Shown: piece by piece, positions 11,360 through 19,952 of the stretch
Layout of the letters: every line of letters starts with the position of its first letter
Numbering within the stretch: position 1 is the first letter of the stretch
Assembly (NCBI RefSeq): GCF_002245215.1
Contig: NZ_NPMR01000001.1
Span: 1,857,593 to 1,921,592, forward strand
Direction of reading: 5' to 3'
DNA from: Microbacterium sp. Yaish 1
Lineage (GTDB): Bacteria > Actinomycetota > Actinomycetes > Actinomycetales > Microbacteriaceae
Length of the DNA stretch: 64,000 nt
Made by a program: the position numbers and the translations under genes
Notes under the pieces: model-generated
The model's database searches: none
Told to the model about the DNA's origin: nothing
What the model saw: only the letters and a program-made list of their open reading frames with translations

Positions 11360-11997
11360 TGTCGGAGGGTGATCGGAGGCGCATGATCTCTTCGGATGCC
11401 GCCACCGCCGGCGTTCTCGGCCCGGCGCTGCTGTCTGCTCGGCCCGACCCGGAGCTGTGGTCGCTCGTACCCGTCGTCGAAGAGGCCGACCGCTGGCTGC
11501 ACGGGCTCGTCGAGACGCACGGGCACGGCAACGAGCAGCGCATCGTGGACGCGGGGATACTCGCGCTCCGCACGCAGGTCGAGACCGACGCAGCGCTCGT
11601 CTTCCTGCTTCACGACGACCGGGCCGCGACCGTCGCATCGCTCGCGCTCTTCGCCTACGCGGACGTGCCGGCGCCGACGGATGCCGCTGACGCACTCCGT
11701 GTCGCCGAAGCGCTGACCCTCACGCCGTGGCAGGGCGAAGTGATCGATGTCGCCCCCGGGGATCACCGCGGATGGCGGGTCACCGTCCTCGAGTCCGCGA
11801 GCGGCGCTCCGGACGCGGACGAGGCAGTGCCGGAGCCTGAGGTGTTCGTCGCCGACTTCGTGTCGACCCTGTACTTCCTCGACGTGGCGGGAGGGCTCGT
11901 CATGGCCGTTCTCTCGCCGCTCCGGCCGGAAGCCGCGTTCCTGGCGCAGCGTGCTGCCGAGCAGGTCCTGGCGACACTCGAGGCGGTTCCCGCATGA
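11359..11997 (+). CDS. uncharacterised ~200-aa soluble protein of the ESX-like cluster
   Basis: The product has 212 residues from the GTG at 11359, or 204 from the ATG at 11383, which has a GGAGG three nt upstream and may be the real start. No signal peptide or membrane segment is visible. The layout (DPELWSLVPV, a long helical section, VASLALFAYADVPAP, then strands and a final helix) loosely parallels the product of 13580-14188, suggesting distant homology. It overlaps both neighbours by 1 and 4 nt. A chaperone or immunity-like partner of the neighbouring membrane protein is possible, but no function is supported. Confidence 0.55.
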   Translation: MSEGDRRRMISSDAATAGVLGPALLSARPDPELWSLVPVVEEADRWLHGLVETHGHGNEQRIVDAGILALRTQVETDAALVFLLHDDRAATVASLALFAYADVPAPTDAADALRVAEALTLTPWQGEVIDVAPGDHRGWRVTVLESASGAPDADEAVPEPEVFVADFVSTLYFLDVAGGLVMAVLSPLRPEAAFLAQRAAEQVLATLEAVPA

Positions 11998-12878
11998 TGC
12001 CGGTGTCGGACGAGCAGGTCGAGACGCTGGTCGCGCGCGCCAAGCCCCGCGTCGAGTCGGCTATGGCCCTCCCGCAGTTCACACCCGGCATGGCCGAGGT
12101 CAACGTGTTCGACGTCGCCGGCCAGCGAGCCGTGGCTGATCGCGCGTCAGACGCCGTTCGCGACCTCGGCTCCGAGGCGGTGCGCCGGGCCAAGAGCGGA
12201 CTCGTCCGCGATTACGGCGCGCGTAATCCCGAGCGCGGCTGGATCGGCTTCGCGATGTTCCTTTCCGTCGTGGCGAGCGTGCTGGCGGCTGCCTTCGCGT
12301 CGGGCATCCGCTCCGATCCGGCTGACGTGGCGATCGTGGCCACCATCCTCGCTGTGGTCGGCGCCCTCGCGAACGCGGTCTCACTCGCGGGCTCGAGGCT
12401 GCGACCGCTGAACCGGTTCGTCCTGCGCATGCAGCTCGTGACCTGCGTCGCCCTGGCTGCCGCGGTGGCGCTGAGCTTCTCCAACGGGCTCGTCGGGCCG
12501 GCCACGGCGCAACTCGTGTGCCTGGTCATCACGGTCATCGTGGGCATCGTCATCGTCGTCGTGCGCCGGCGCGACGACAGCGCGACCGAAGAGATCGACC
12601 TCTGCGTCGAGCGCGCCTATCTGAGCGCCATCGACGAGGTGGAGGCGGGGGCGCGCGAAGCGCAGCAACGGCTGGATGCCGAACTCGATCCAGGCACCGC
12701 TGCGGCGATCCTGCGCGTCCGCACGGTGCTGTTCGCCGACCTCGGCAAGCGCAATGCCGCTCTCGCCGCGTTCGACCCGTCCGCCCCGGTCGGTTCGGCG
12801 CTCATCGCCGCGAAGACCGACCCCGATCGCTGGCTCCCGGCTGCGCTCGCCAAGACGCGGAAGCGGCCGGCCCGCTAG
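11994..12878 (+). CDS. four-TM membrane protein, first of three tandem paralogs
   Basis: A 294-aa protein not recognised by name. An N-terminal cytoplasmic segment contains FDVAGQRA, then a basic stretch and ARNPERGWIGF leading into four membrane segments at roughly 85-105, 112-130, 142-160 and 168-188, followed by a cytoplasmic helical tail ending DRWLPAALAK. The FDxAGQRA and R-x-P-x-x-GWIG motifs recur in the product of 14191-14932 and, weakened, in that of 12888-13517, marking a family expanded in tandem. It overlaps the upstream soluble gene by 4 nt. Context suggests it works with that protein at the membrane. Confidence 0.6.
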   Translation: MMPVSDEQVETLVARAKPRVESAMALPQFTPGMAEVNVFDVAGQRAVADRASDAVRDLGSEAVRRAKSGLVRDYGARNPERGWIGFAMFLSVVASVLAAAFASGIRSDPADVAIVATILAVVGALANAVSLAGSRLRPLNRFVLRMQLVTCVALAAAVALSFSNGLVGPATAQLVCLVITVIVGIVIVVVRRRDDSATEEIDLCVERAYLSAIDEVEAGAREAQQRLDAELDPGTAAAILRVRTVLFADLGKRNAALAAFDPSAPVGSALIAAKTDPDRWLPAALAKTRKRPAR

Positions 12879-12887
12879 TCCTCACCG

Positions 12888-13517
12888 ATGAGCGACGTCG
12901 AATTCGCGGCGCAGCTCGCCGCCGTCCGCGCGGAGATCGCGCCGGCGCTGCCGCGGAACGTGGAACCCCGCACGGTCGAGCTCGCTGCGTTCAGCGCGGT
13001 CGGCGAGCGTGACCTGGCCCTGCGCGTGTGGCGCCGGGCGCGGCAGGCGGCCGACGATGCGCGTCGAGCTATCGGACGACGTCTTCGTGCCCGCCACGGT
13101 GCGAGGCACCCGGGCGGGTGGCCGCTCGCCGCGCTGTTCGTGGGAGCGCTGTGCGCGGCCGTGGCCGCCGCTCTCGGCAGCGGTGCGCGCTTCGACCCCG
13201 ACGACATGGCGACGGCGACGGCCGTCCTCGCGGGCGTCGCGGCTATGGCATGCGTCGTCGTCATGATCGCGGCCCGCGGGCGGGCGTTGAACCGCGCCGT
13301 CATCCGCATCCACGGGGTCGTCACCGTCGGGCTTCTCGTCGCCCGGGTGCGCGACGCCGCAGACACCGAAGCCGTCGACACGGCGGTGAACGTCGGGCTG
13401 GCCGAGACGCCGCCCGAGGTCGAAGCGGTATCGCTGCGGTTGCGCTCGGAAGTCGCGGTCGCGCTCGGGCCCGAGCGTGCGCGCCGCATCGTCGAGCTGC
13501 GTGGGTCCCCGAGGTGA
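12888..13517 (+). CDS. shortened two-TM paralog of the preceding membrane protein
   Basis: A 209-aa protein starting 9 nt after its paralog. The FSAVGERD segment aligns with FDVAGQRA, and RHGARHPGGWP with the RNPERGW motif. Two membrane segments follow (about 80-100 and 105-125), but the region equivalent to membrane segments three and four is missing: the sequence passes directly from GVVTVGLL to the cytoplasmic tail. The tail also ends about 30 residues early. It is therefore either a specialised short form or a decaying copy. No function can be assigned. Confidence 0.55.
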   Translation: MSDVEFAAQLAAVRAEIAPALPRNVEPRTVELAAFSAVGERDLALRVWRRARQAADDARRAIGRRLRARHGARHPGGWPLAALFVGALCAAVAAALGSGARFDPDDMATATAVLAGVAAMACVVVMIAARGRALNRAVIRIHGVVTVGLLVARVRDAADTEAVDTAVNVGLAETPPEVEAVSLRLRSEVAVALGPERARRIVELRGSPR

Positions 13518-13548
13518 TGCGCGATGCGATCTGACACAACCGGCTCGA

Positions 13549-13554
13549 TAGGCT
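13549..13554 (+). promoter_or_regulatory. internal -10 box TAGGCT
   Basis: TAGGCT lies 25 nt before the ATG at 13580, with a GGAAGGAA ribosome site between. It suggests that the second half of the ESX-like cluster can be transcribed separately. Confidence 0.4.
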
Positions 13555-13579
13555 GGCACCCCCGACGGAAGGAACCCTT

Positions 13580-14188
13580 ATGTCGCTGCGCGCGGAGCTG
13601 ATCGGTGAGACCGTGAGCGAGCCGTCGTTCGCGGTGCTCCTGCCCACCGGCTGGGAGGCTCACACGCCCGACTTCGCATCGGTGGATGAGCGTGTCGACG
13701 CCGCCGTCGCGGCGCTCCCGGTCGCTTCCCGAGGTGCCGCGCTGGCGGCGCTGCGCGAGTCGGTGGCTTCGGCCCGTGCCGAGGCGACTCGCGCCGATGT
13801 CATCCGGGTCTTTTCGCCGTCGCAAGCCGGCGAGGACGACGCGATCCCGGTCTCGCTCGTCGCCTCGTGGCTCGTCGCACCCGCGGGAGCAACGGCATCC
13901 GATCTGGGGGCGACGATGGTGCAGCGCTACAGGGCTCGACCGCTCGACGAGCGCGGGACGATCCTGAAGTGGTCCGCGGCGAAGACCTCCACGATCGAGG
14001 GTGCGGAGGTGCGCACTGCGGGTCACGGCTATCTCATCCGCGTGCCCGACGAGCAGAAGCGAGCGCTCGTCTTCCGATCGACGATCCTCCAGCGTGTCGA
14101 CGGGACCGAGATCCCCGACGGCATCGATGCGATGGAGCTCGTCTGCGACGCGATCGTTGCGAGCGTGCGCTGGAGGAAGCGCGCCTGA
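13580..14188 (+). CDS. uncharacterised ~200-aa soluble protein of the ESX-like cluster, second copy type
   Basis: A 202-aa protein without signal peptide or membrane segment. It opens with SFAVLLPTGWE, has helices with DERVDAAVAAL and LAALRESVASAR, then an apparent beta section (SLVASWLVAP, GHGYLIRVP) and ends in a helix around MELVCDAIVASV. The order resembles the 11359-11997 product and places it as the partner of the following membrane gene, repeating the soluble-then-membrane pairing. A GGAAGGAA ribosome site precedes the ATG. Function unknown. Confidence 0.6.
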   Translation: MSLRAELIGETVSEPSFAVLLPTGWEAHTPDFASVDERVDAAVAALPVASRGAALAALRESVASARAEATRADVIRVFSPSQAGEDDAIPVSLVASWLVAPAGATASDLGATMVQRYRARPLDERGTILKWSAAKTSTIEGAEVRTAGHGYLIRVPDEQKRALVFRSTILQRVDGTEIPDGIDAMELVCDAIVASVRWRKRA

Positions 14189-14190
14189 CC

Positions 14191-14932
14191 GTGACGGACG
14201 AAGAGTCGATCAGAGTCGCAACCGAAGCCGCGCGTCGCAACGTGCACGGAAGCCTCGCTTCGCGGTCCTTCCACCCGCGCGACGCAGAGATGCTGGTATT
14301 CGACGCCGCCGGTCAGCGGGCGCACGCTGTGGAGATCTGGCACGCCGCTCGCTCGATCGGCGAGGAAGGCAACAAGTCGGCCCGGGCCGCGCTCCGCCGC
14401 CGCTACGGCGGTCGGGCACCGGGCGTCGGGTGGATCGGGTGGCTGCTGGTGATGGCTGCGATCTGCGCCGCCCTGGCGCTCGTCATGTCCGCGGGCTTCC
14501 GCGTTCGCGCGGAGAACCTGGAGGGGGTCGTCGTCGCGTTGAGTGTCGCCGCTGCCGTCCTGGTTGCAGCGACACTCTTCGGCGCGCGCTTACGGGCGAC
14601 CGACCGTGCCCATGGCCGCATCCTCGTGACCGTGTGCGGTGCGCTCGTCGGCGCGGCAGTGCTCACGCTCGGTCGCGGCGCCGTCGTCGGGGGCGCCATC
14701 GTCGAGTCCTCGGCACTGGTCGCGCTGGCGGCAGACCGCCGACCGGCTGGGCCCTGAGCTTGCGGCCGCGATCGTTCGGATCCGCACTGCGGCGTTCGCC
14801 GAGGCGCCCGTCTCGCCCCACGGTCTCGATCTGGCGCGTTACGACGATGCGGTTGCCGCCGGTGGTGTGATCATCAGCGACTTCGCGGACCCCCGGGTCT
14901 GGCTGCCCCGCGCCCTCGCCGACAAGCTGTGA
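14191..14932 (+). pseudogene. third membrane paralog, interrupted by a frameshift near 14735-14745
   Basis: The GTG at 14191 opens a frame with LVFDAAGQRAHA and PGVGWIGW followed by four membrane segments, matching the 11994-12878 paralog. The frame stops at 14757 after LAADRRPAGP. Reading one base further right restores the conserved tail: QTADRLGPELAAAIVRIRT and then DPRVWLPRALADKL, ending at 14932, which aligns with the paralog's LDAELDPGTAAAILRVRT and DRWLPAALAK. So a single-base indel, a sequencing error or a programmed +1 shift separates the two halves. The intact protein would have about 247 residues. Confidence 0.7.
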
Positions 14933-14939
14933 CTCAGGG

Positions 14940-15470
14940 TCAGCGCTTCTTCTTCGGCGCTTCCGAGACGTCGAGCTTCTCGTGCAGCCCGCCGAGCGAC
15001 GACCACGCGCTCGCCGTGCCCTTCGCGGCGTGCTCCGCGCCGCGCACGGCTCGCTCGTCGGCCCACTCGTTCAGGACGTGGCCGCGGTGCCCCCGGACGT
15101 GCTCGAGGATGACGTCGGGCAGCCCGCGCGCACGGCGGGCGTCGCGGGCGGCGATGAGCTGCTCGAGGATGTCGCGGTTCTTCGTCGGCGCGCCCGTGGA
15201 GGTCTTCCAGCCGCGGCGCCGGTGGCCGTCCATCCACGACGCGTACGTGTCGATCGCGTACTTGGAGTCCGCCTGAACGACGAGCTCGCGGACGTCGGGG
15301 TGGTCCTCGATCGCCTTCAGCAGCCCGAGGAGCTCGCCGATGTTGTTGGTGCCCTGCGGGATGGCTCCGGCGGCCCAGTGGCCGTCCTCGCCGACCCAGG
15401 CCCAGCCGGTCGGTCCGGGATTGCCCTTGCAGGCGCCGTCGGTGGCCACGGTGTATCGGTCGGAACTCAC
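14940..15470 (-). CDS. rnhA: ribonuclease HI
   Basis: A 176-aa enzyme that cuts the RNA strand of RNA-DNA hybrids. The acidic active-site residues appear in order: Asp in ATDGACKGNPGP (near residue 11), Glu in NNIGELLGL (near 47), Asp in VQADSKYAID (near 69) and a final acidic residue in LNEWADERA (near 133). The C-terminal 30 residues form a basic tail ending APKKKR. GTG start at 15470 has a TACCCT box 7 nt upstream. It converges on the ESX-like cluster with only 7 nt between stop codons. Confidence 0.94.
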   Translation of the reverse strand: MSSDRYTVATDGACKGNPGPTGWAWVGEDGHWAAGAIPQGTNNIGELLGLLKAIEDHPDVRELVVQADSKYAIDTYASWMDGHRRRGWKTSTGAPTKNRDILEQLIAARDARRARGLPDVILEHVRGHRGHVLNEWADERAVRGAEHAAKGTASAWSSLGGLHEKLDVSEAPKKKR

Positions 15471-15477
15471 TCGGGCA

Positions 15478-15483
15478 AGGGTA
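15478..15483 (-). promoter_or_regulatory. -10 box TACCCT for rnhA
   Basis: TACCCT lies 7 nt before the rnhA GTG, a leaderless arrangement. Confidence 0.45.
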
Positions 15484-15508
15484 CCGGGGCCCGACTGGAT
15501 GCGGTTTC

Positions 15509-15516
15509 TGTATACG
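15509..15516. promoter_or_regulatory. upstream half-conserved GntR operator TGTATACG
   Basis: This octamer differs by one base from the perfect palindrome TGTATACA at 15561-15568, 52 bp away. It may be a second, weaker operator for cooperative binding. Confidence 0.4.
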
Positions 15517-15560
15517 TTCAGAACTGATTCGTGCGGTTCCAGCCCGCCACCGCGCTCTTG

Positions 15561-15570
15561 TGTATACAAT
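15561..15570 (+). promoter_or_regulatory. GntR operator TGTATACA overlapping -10 box TACAAT
   Basis: The palindrome TGTATACA (15561-15568) overlaps the likely -10 TACAAT (15565-15570), which ends 6 nt before the regulator ATG at 15577. TGTATAC-type palindromes are common targets of FCD-domain GntR regulators, so autoregulation of the whole prp operon is likely. Confidence 0.6.
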
Positions 15571-15576
15571 CGCGGC

Positions 15577-16239
15577 ATGGTGGCCGAGGGTGGAGCGCGA
15601 GCGGGAGAGCGCGCGTACGCCGCTCTGCTGACCGAGATCCAGAACGGCGACCTCGCGCCCGGCGCGGTGCTCGGCGAGGTGGAGCAGGCGACCCGACTGG
15701 GCGTCAGCCGCACGCCGCTGCGCGAGGCCCTGCGACGGCTCGCGGCCGACGGCCTCGTGCGCCAGGCCTCACCGCGGGTGACGGTCGTCGCCGACATCGA
15801 TCGCGACGACATCCGATCGCTCTTCGAGGTGCGGCGTGCGCTGGAAGAGACCGCCGCACGGCTCGCGGCATCCCGGGGCGACGCCGCGCTGTTCGCCGAA
15901 CTCGCCGCGGCGTTCGAGCGCACGGCGCAGCCTGAAGCGCCAGCCGCGGGCGACCCGGACGCGTACTACGCGCTCATCGCACGCTTCGACACCGCCCTCG
16001 ACGACGCGGCCGGCAACGCCTACCTGACGTCGGCGCTCACGAAGGTCCGCGCTCACCTCGTGCGAGTTCGCCGCCTCGCGCGCGACAACCCGGCGCGGCT
16101 CGCCGCGTCGATCGGTGAGCACCGGCTCATCGCGAGCGCGATCGCGGCCCGCGACGCCGACCTGGCGGCCCACGCCACCCATGTCCACTTGCACAACGCC
16201 CTGACCAGCATCCTCGACTCCCTGGAGGCATCCGCATGA
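15577..16239 (+). CDS. GntR-family (FCD) transcriptional regulator of the methylcitrate operon
   Basis: A 220-aa DNA-binding repressor. The winged helix-turn-helix occupies residues 12-75 ([20 protein letters not shown]) and the all-helical FCD ligand domain about 85-215, with a histidine-rich C-terminal helix ([11 protein letters not shown]) of the metal- or acid-binding type. The ATG at 15577 is chosen because a TACAAT box sits 6 nt before it; a longer in-frame start would run through the operators. It overlaps prpD by 4 nt, so it is first in the prpDBC operon and probably senses a pathway intermediate such as methylcitrate or propionyl-CoA. Confidence 0.87.
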   Translation: MVAEGGARAGERAYAALLTEIQNGDLAPGAVLGEVEQATRLGVSRTPLREALRRLAADGLVRQASPRVTVVADIDRDDIRSLFEVRRALEETAARLAASRGDAALFAELAAAFERTAQPEAPAAGDPDAYYALIARFDTALDDAAGNAYLTSALTKVRAHLVRVRRLARDNPARLAASIGEHRLIASAIAARDADLAAHATHVHLHNALTSILDSLEASA

Positions 16240-17756
16240 CCGTCAGCCATCACGTCCGCGTCCATCGCAGCGACGAGGAGTTCGCGCGCGAGGACCAGCT
16301 CGCCTGGAAGATCGCGGAGGTCGCCGTCGACCCCGTCGAGGTCGAGCCCGCCGTCGTCGAGATGATCGTGAACCGCATCATCGACAACGCCGCCGTCGCG
16401 GCGGCATCCCTCACCCGGGCGCCCGTCAGCTCGGCCCGTGCGCAGGCACTCGACCACCCGGTCTCGCGGGGAGGTGCGGGGGCGAGCGTGTTCGGTGTGA
16501 CCGACGTCACCAGCCCCGAGTGGGCCGCGTGGGCGAACGGCGTGGCGGTGCGCGAGCTGGACTACCACGACACCTTCCTGGCCGCCGACTACTCCCACCC
16601 CGGCGACAACATCCCGCCCATCCTCGCGGTCGCCCAGCACGTCGGCGCCGACGGCGCGGCGCTCGTCCGAGGTCTCGCGACCGGCTACGAGATCCAGATC
16701 GACCTCGTGCGGGCCATCTGCCTGCACAAGCACAAGATCGACCATGTCGCCCACCTCGGGCCTTCGGCCGCCGCGGGCATCGGCACGCTGCTGGGCCTCG
16801 ACACCGCGACGATCTACCAGGCGGTCGGCCAGGCGCTGCACACGACGACCGCGACGCGGCAGTCGCGCAAGGGCGAGATCTCGACCTGGAAGGCGCACGC
16901 GCCCGCGTTCGCCGGCAAGCTCGCGGTCGAGGCCGTCGACCGTGCGATGCGCGGCGAGACGAGCCCGAACCCGATCTACGAGGGCGAGGACGGCGTCATC
17001 GCGTGGCTGCTCGACGGACCGGATGCCGCCTACGCGGTGCCGCTGCCGGCGCCGGGTGAGCCCAAGCGCGGCATCCTCGACTCGTACACGAAGGAGCATT
17101 CGGCCGAGTATCAGGCGCAGGCGTGGATCGACCTCGCCCGCAAGCTCCACGGCGAGCACCCCGAGCTGCTCGACCCGGCGAACGTCGAGAGCATCGTGCT
17201 GCACACGAGCCACCACACGCACTACGTCATCGGCTCGGGCGCGAACGACCCGCAGAAGTACGACCCGACCGCGTCGCGCGAGACGCTCGACCACTCCATC
17301 CCGTACATCTTCGCGGTCGCGCTGCAGGACGGCGGCTGGCACCACGTCGACTCGTATACGCCCGAGCGAGCGGCCCGCCCCGACACGGTCGCCCTGTGGC
17401 AGCGGATCACGACGGCCGAGGATGCCGAGTGGACGCGGCGCTACCACTCGGAGGATCCGGCGGAGAAGGCGTTCGGCGGACGCGTCGAGATCCGGATGGC
17501 CGACGGCTCGACGATCGTCGACGAGATCGCCGTCGCCGACGCCCACCCGCTGGGGGCCCGGCCGTTCGCCCGCGAGGACTACATCCGCAAGTTCCGGATC
17601 CTCGCCGAGCCGGCGCTCGAACCGGCCGAGATCGAGCGCTTCCTCGACCTCGCCCAGCGCCTGCCCGAGCTCACGGCTGACGAGGTGCGCGAACTGAACA
17701 TCGTCGCGCGCGACGGAGTCATCGCGTCGGCGCCGAACCCGCGGGGGCTGTTCTGA
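16236..17756 (+). CDS. prpD: 2-methylcitrate dehydratase (MmgE/PrpD family)
   Basis: A 506-aa cytoplasmic enzyme dehydrating 2-methylcitrate to 2-methyl-cis-aconitate in propionate catabolism. The length and motifs fit Prp[13 protein letters not shown], the conserved [19 protein letters not shown] segment, [12 protein letters not shown] and the [15 protein letters not shown] region near residue 355. The MmgE/PrpD family also includes iminodisuccinate epimerases and itaconate-type decarboxylases, but the immediate prpB and prpC neighbours settle the role. ATG at 16236 overlaps the regulator stop by 4 nt, and its TGA overlaps the prpB ATG by 1 nt. Confidence 0.95.
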   Translation: MTVSHHVRVHRSDEEFAREDQLAWKIAEVAVDPVEVEPAVVEMIVNRIIDNAAVAAASLTRAPVSSARAQALDHPVSRGGAGASVFGVTDVTSPEWAAWANGVAVRELDYHDTFLAADYSHPGDNIPPILAVAQHVGADGAALVRGLATGYEIQIDLVRAICLHKHKIDHVAHLGPSAAAGIGTLLGLDTATIYQAVGQALHTTTATRQSRKGEISTWKAHAPAFAGKLAVEAVDRAMRGETSPNPIYEGEDGVIAWLLDGPDAAYAVPLPAPGEPKRGILDSYTKEHSAEYQAQAWIDLARKLHGEHPELLDPANVESIVLHTSHHTHYVIGSGANDPQKYDPTASRETLDHSIPYIFAVALQDGGWHHVDSYTPERAARPDTVALWQRITTAEDAEWTRRYHSEDPAEKAFGGRVEIRMADGSTIVDEIAVADAHPLGARPFAREDYIRKFRILAEPALEPAEIERFLDLAQRLPELTADEVRELNIVARDGVIASAPNPRGLF

Positions 17757-18682
17757 TGCTGTATTCGCGGACCACGGCGGCCGACAAGCGCCGCATCCTC
17801 CGGGAACGACTCGCGAGCGGTGAGACGCTGCGCTTTCCGGGAGCGTTCAACCCGCTCTCGGCCCGACTCGTCGAGCAGCACGGCTTCGACGGCGTGTACG
17901 TCTCGGGCGCGGTCATCGCGGCCGACCTCGGACTGCCCGACGTCGGCCTCACCACGCTCAGCGAGGTCGCCGGACGCGGACAGCAGATCGCGCGGATGAC
18001 CGAGCTTCCGGCGATCATCGACGCCGACACGGGCTTCGGCGAGCCGATGAACGTCGCCCGCACGATCCAGACGCTCGAGGATGCCGGGCTCGCCGGCTGC
18101 CACATCGAGGATCAGGTCAATCCGAAGCGTTGCGGCCATCTCGACGGGAAGAGCGTCGTCGACGAGAACACGGCCGTGGGCCGCATCCGGGCTGCCGTCG
18201 ACGCCCGGCGCGACGCGAACTTCCTCATCATGGCGCGCACCGACGTTCGGGCGATCGAGGGGATGGATGCCGCCGTCGACCGCGCCCGCGCGCTCGTCGA
18301 CGCCGGAGCCGACGCGATCTTCCCCGAGGCGATGCGCGACCTCGCGGAGTTCGAGGCGATGGCGTCGGCCGTCGATGTGCCGATCCTGGCGAACATGACC
18401 GAGTTCGGGAAGTCGGAGCTGTTCACAGTGGACCAGCTGCGCGACGCGGGCGTGCGGATCGTGATCTGGCCCGTCTCGCTGCTGCGCATCGCGATGGGGG
18501 CGGCGGGCCGCGCGCTCGACGAGCTCACGACGGCCGGGAATCTCACCGCGAAGCTCGATGAGATGCAGCACCGCGCCGACCTGTACGACCTCGTCGACTA
18601 CGAGGGCTACACGCGCTTCGACTCCTCGGTCTTCGACTTCACCCTGTCGACTCGCCAGAATGAGTCGATCGACCGGGGCTGA
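17756..18682 (+). CDS. prpB: methylisocitrate lyase
   Basis: A 308-aa member of the isocitrate lyase/PEP mutase superfamily that splits 2-methylisocitrate into pyruvate and succinate. The signature PKRCGH is present (HIEDQVNPKRCGHLDGK) with the catalytic cysteine, and DADTGFGEP supplies metal-binding acids. FPGAFNPLSA near the N-terminus and VSGAVIAADLGLPD match PrpB rather than true isocitrate lyase, which is much longer. It is translationally coupled to prpD and 41 nt before prpC. Confidence 0.95.
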   Translation: MLYSRTTAADKRRILRERLASGETLRFPGAFNPLSARLVEQHGFDGVYVSGAVIAADLGLPDVGLTTLSEVAGRGQQIARMTELPAIIDADTGFGEPMNVARTIQTLEDAGLAGCHIEDQVNPKRCGHLDGKSVVDENTAVGRIRAAVDARRDANFLIMARTDVRAIEGMDAAVDRARALVDAGADAIFPEAMRDLAEFEAMASAVDVPILANMTEFGKSELFTVDQLRDAGVRIVIWPVSLLRIAMGAAGRALDELTTAGNLTAKLDEMQHRADLYDLVDYEGYTRFDSSVFDFTLSTRQNESIDRG

Positions 18683-18723
18683 GACCCGCGAATTCTGGCT
18701 ACTCGACGGAGAGGGAACAGAAC

Positions 18724-19914
18724 ATGACCGAGCAAGACATCCGCAAGGGGCTCGTGGGGGTCGTCGCCGATGTGACGGCGATCTCGAAGGTGAATCCGGA
18801 GACGAACTCGCTGCTCTACCGGGGGTATCCGGTGCAGGAGCTCGCCGCGACCCAGCCGGTCGACGCCGTGGCGCATCTGCTGTGGCTCGGCGAGCTGCCG
18901 AGCGATGACCAGCTCGCCGAGCAGCGTCGGCGGGCTCGGCCGCACCGGGCGCTGCCGCCGGAGCTGCGGGAGGCGATCGATCGGATGCCGGTGGACGCGC
19001 ACCCGATGGACGAGGTGCGGACCGCCGTGAGCGTTCTCGGTGCCCTCGACACCGCCGGCGCGGCATCCGTGCTCGACGCGGTCGGGACGCCCGAACGCAA
19101 CCTCGAGCGCAGCCTGCGTCTGTTCGCGGTGCTGCCCGCCATCGTCGCGTACGGACAGCGTCGCCGTCGTGGCCTCGACATCGTCGAGCCGCGCGACGAT
19201 CTCGACGACGCGGCGAACTTCCTGTGGATGACCTTCGGCGAGGAGCCCGATCCGGTCGTGGTCGACGCCTTCAACCGGTCGCTGATCCTCTACGCCGAGC
19301 ACTCGTTCAACGCCTCGACGTTCACGGCTCGGGTCATCGCCTCGACGCTCAGCGACCTGTACTCGGCCGTCGTCGGGGCGATCGGTGCGCTGAAGGGACC
19401 CCTGCACGGCGGCGCCAACGAGGCCGTGATGCACGTCTTCGACGAGATCGGGGATGCCGCCGCCGTCGAGGACTGGCTCGACCGGGCGCTCGCCGAGAAG
19501 CGCAAGATCATGGGCTTCGGTCACCGCGTCTACAAGCGCGGCGATTCGCGGGTGCCGACGATGAAGGCGGCGCTCGACGCGCTGGTCGCCCACTACGACC
19601 GCCCGGATGTCGCGGAGCTCTACGACACCCTCGAGCGCGAGTTCACCGGACGCAAGGGCATCTATCCGAACCTCGACTACCCGTCGGGGCCGGCGTACAA
19701 CCTCATGGGCTTCGACACGGTGACCTTCACGCCGCTGTTCGTCGCGGCCCGCGTGGTCGGATGGACGGCGCACATCATGGAGCAGTACGCCGCGAACGCG
19801 CTCATCCGGCCGCTGTCGGCGTACGACGGCCCCGACGAGCGGCACGTCGACGGGTACGTCGCCGACGAGGCCGAGGTCGAGGCAGCAGAGCGCCCCGAGG
19901 AAGCCGCCGGCTGA
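18724..19914 (+). CDS. prpC: 2-methylcitrate synthase
   Basis: A 396-aa citrate-synthase-family enzyme condensing propionyl-CoA with oxaloacetate. Visible catalytic features are the histidine in LKGPLHGGANE, the histidine in MGFGHRVYK and the aspartate in IYPNLDYPSGP, in family order. The short form (under 400 residues) and the prp context support methylcitrate over housekeeping citrate synthase, though such enzymes often accept acetyl-CoA too. A GGAGAGGGAA ribosome site precedes the ATG. The last codons form one arm of a strong hairpin at 19892-19929. Confidence 0.94.
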   Translation: MTEQDIRKGLVGVVADVTAISKVNPETNSLLYRGYPVQELAATQPVDAVAHLLWLGELPSDDQLAEQRRRARPHRALPPELREAIDRMPVDAHPMDEVRTAVSVLGALDTAGAASVLDAVGTPERNLERSLRLFAVLPAIVAYGQRRRRGLDIVEPRDDLDDAANFLWMTFGEEPDPVVVDAFNRSLILYAEHSFNASTFTARVIASTLSDLYSAVVGAIGALKGPLHGGANEAVMHVFDEIGDAAAVEDWLDRALAEKRKIMGFGHRVYKRGDSRVPTMKAALDALVAHYDRPDVAELYDTLEREFTGRKGIYPNLDYPSGPAYNLMGFDTVTFTPLFVAARVVGWTAHIMEQYAANALIRPLSAYDGPDERHVDGYVADEAEVEAAERPEEAAG

Positions 19915-19929
19915 CGGCTCCCTCGGGGC
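19892..19929. terminator. hairpin spanning the prpC stop codon
   Basis: Arms 19892-19906 and 19915-19929 pair over 15 bp with one mismatch around an 8-nt loop that contains the prpC TGA. It lies between convergent genes and could act for both directions; there is no T tract. Confidence 0.6.
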
Positions 19930-19952
19930 TGGTTCAGGCGGATGCGGGCGGG

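Noticed and set aside
11994..12878. Annotation of the tandem membrane proteins as YscB/EccB-type type VII core components
   Set aside because: They have four membrane segments and lack the single-TM plus large exported domain plan of EccB; no core motif is visible, so no named function was given.
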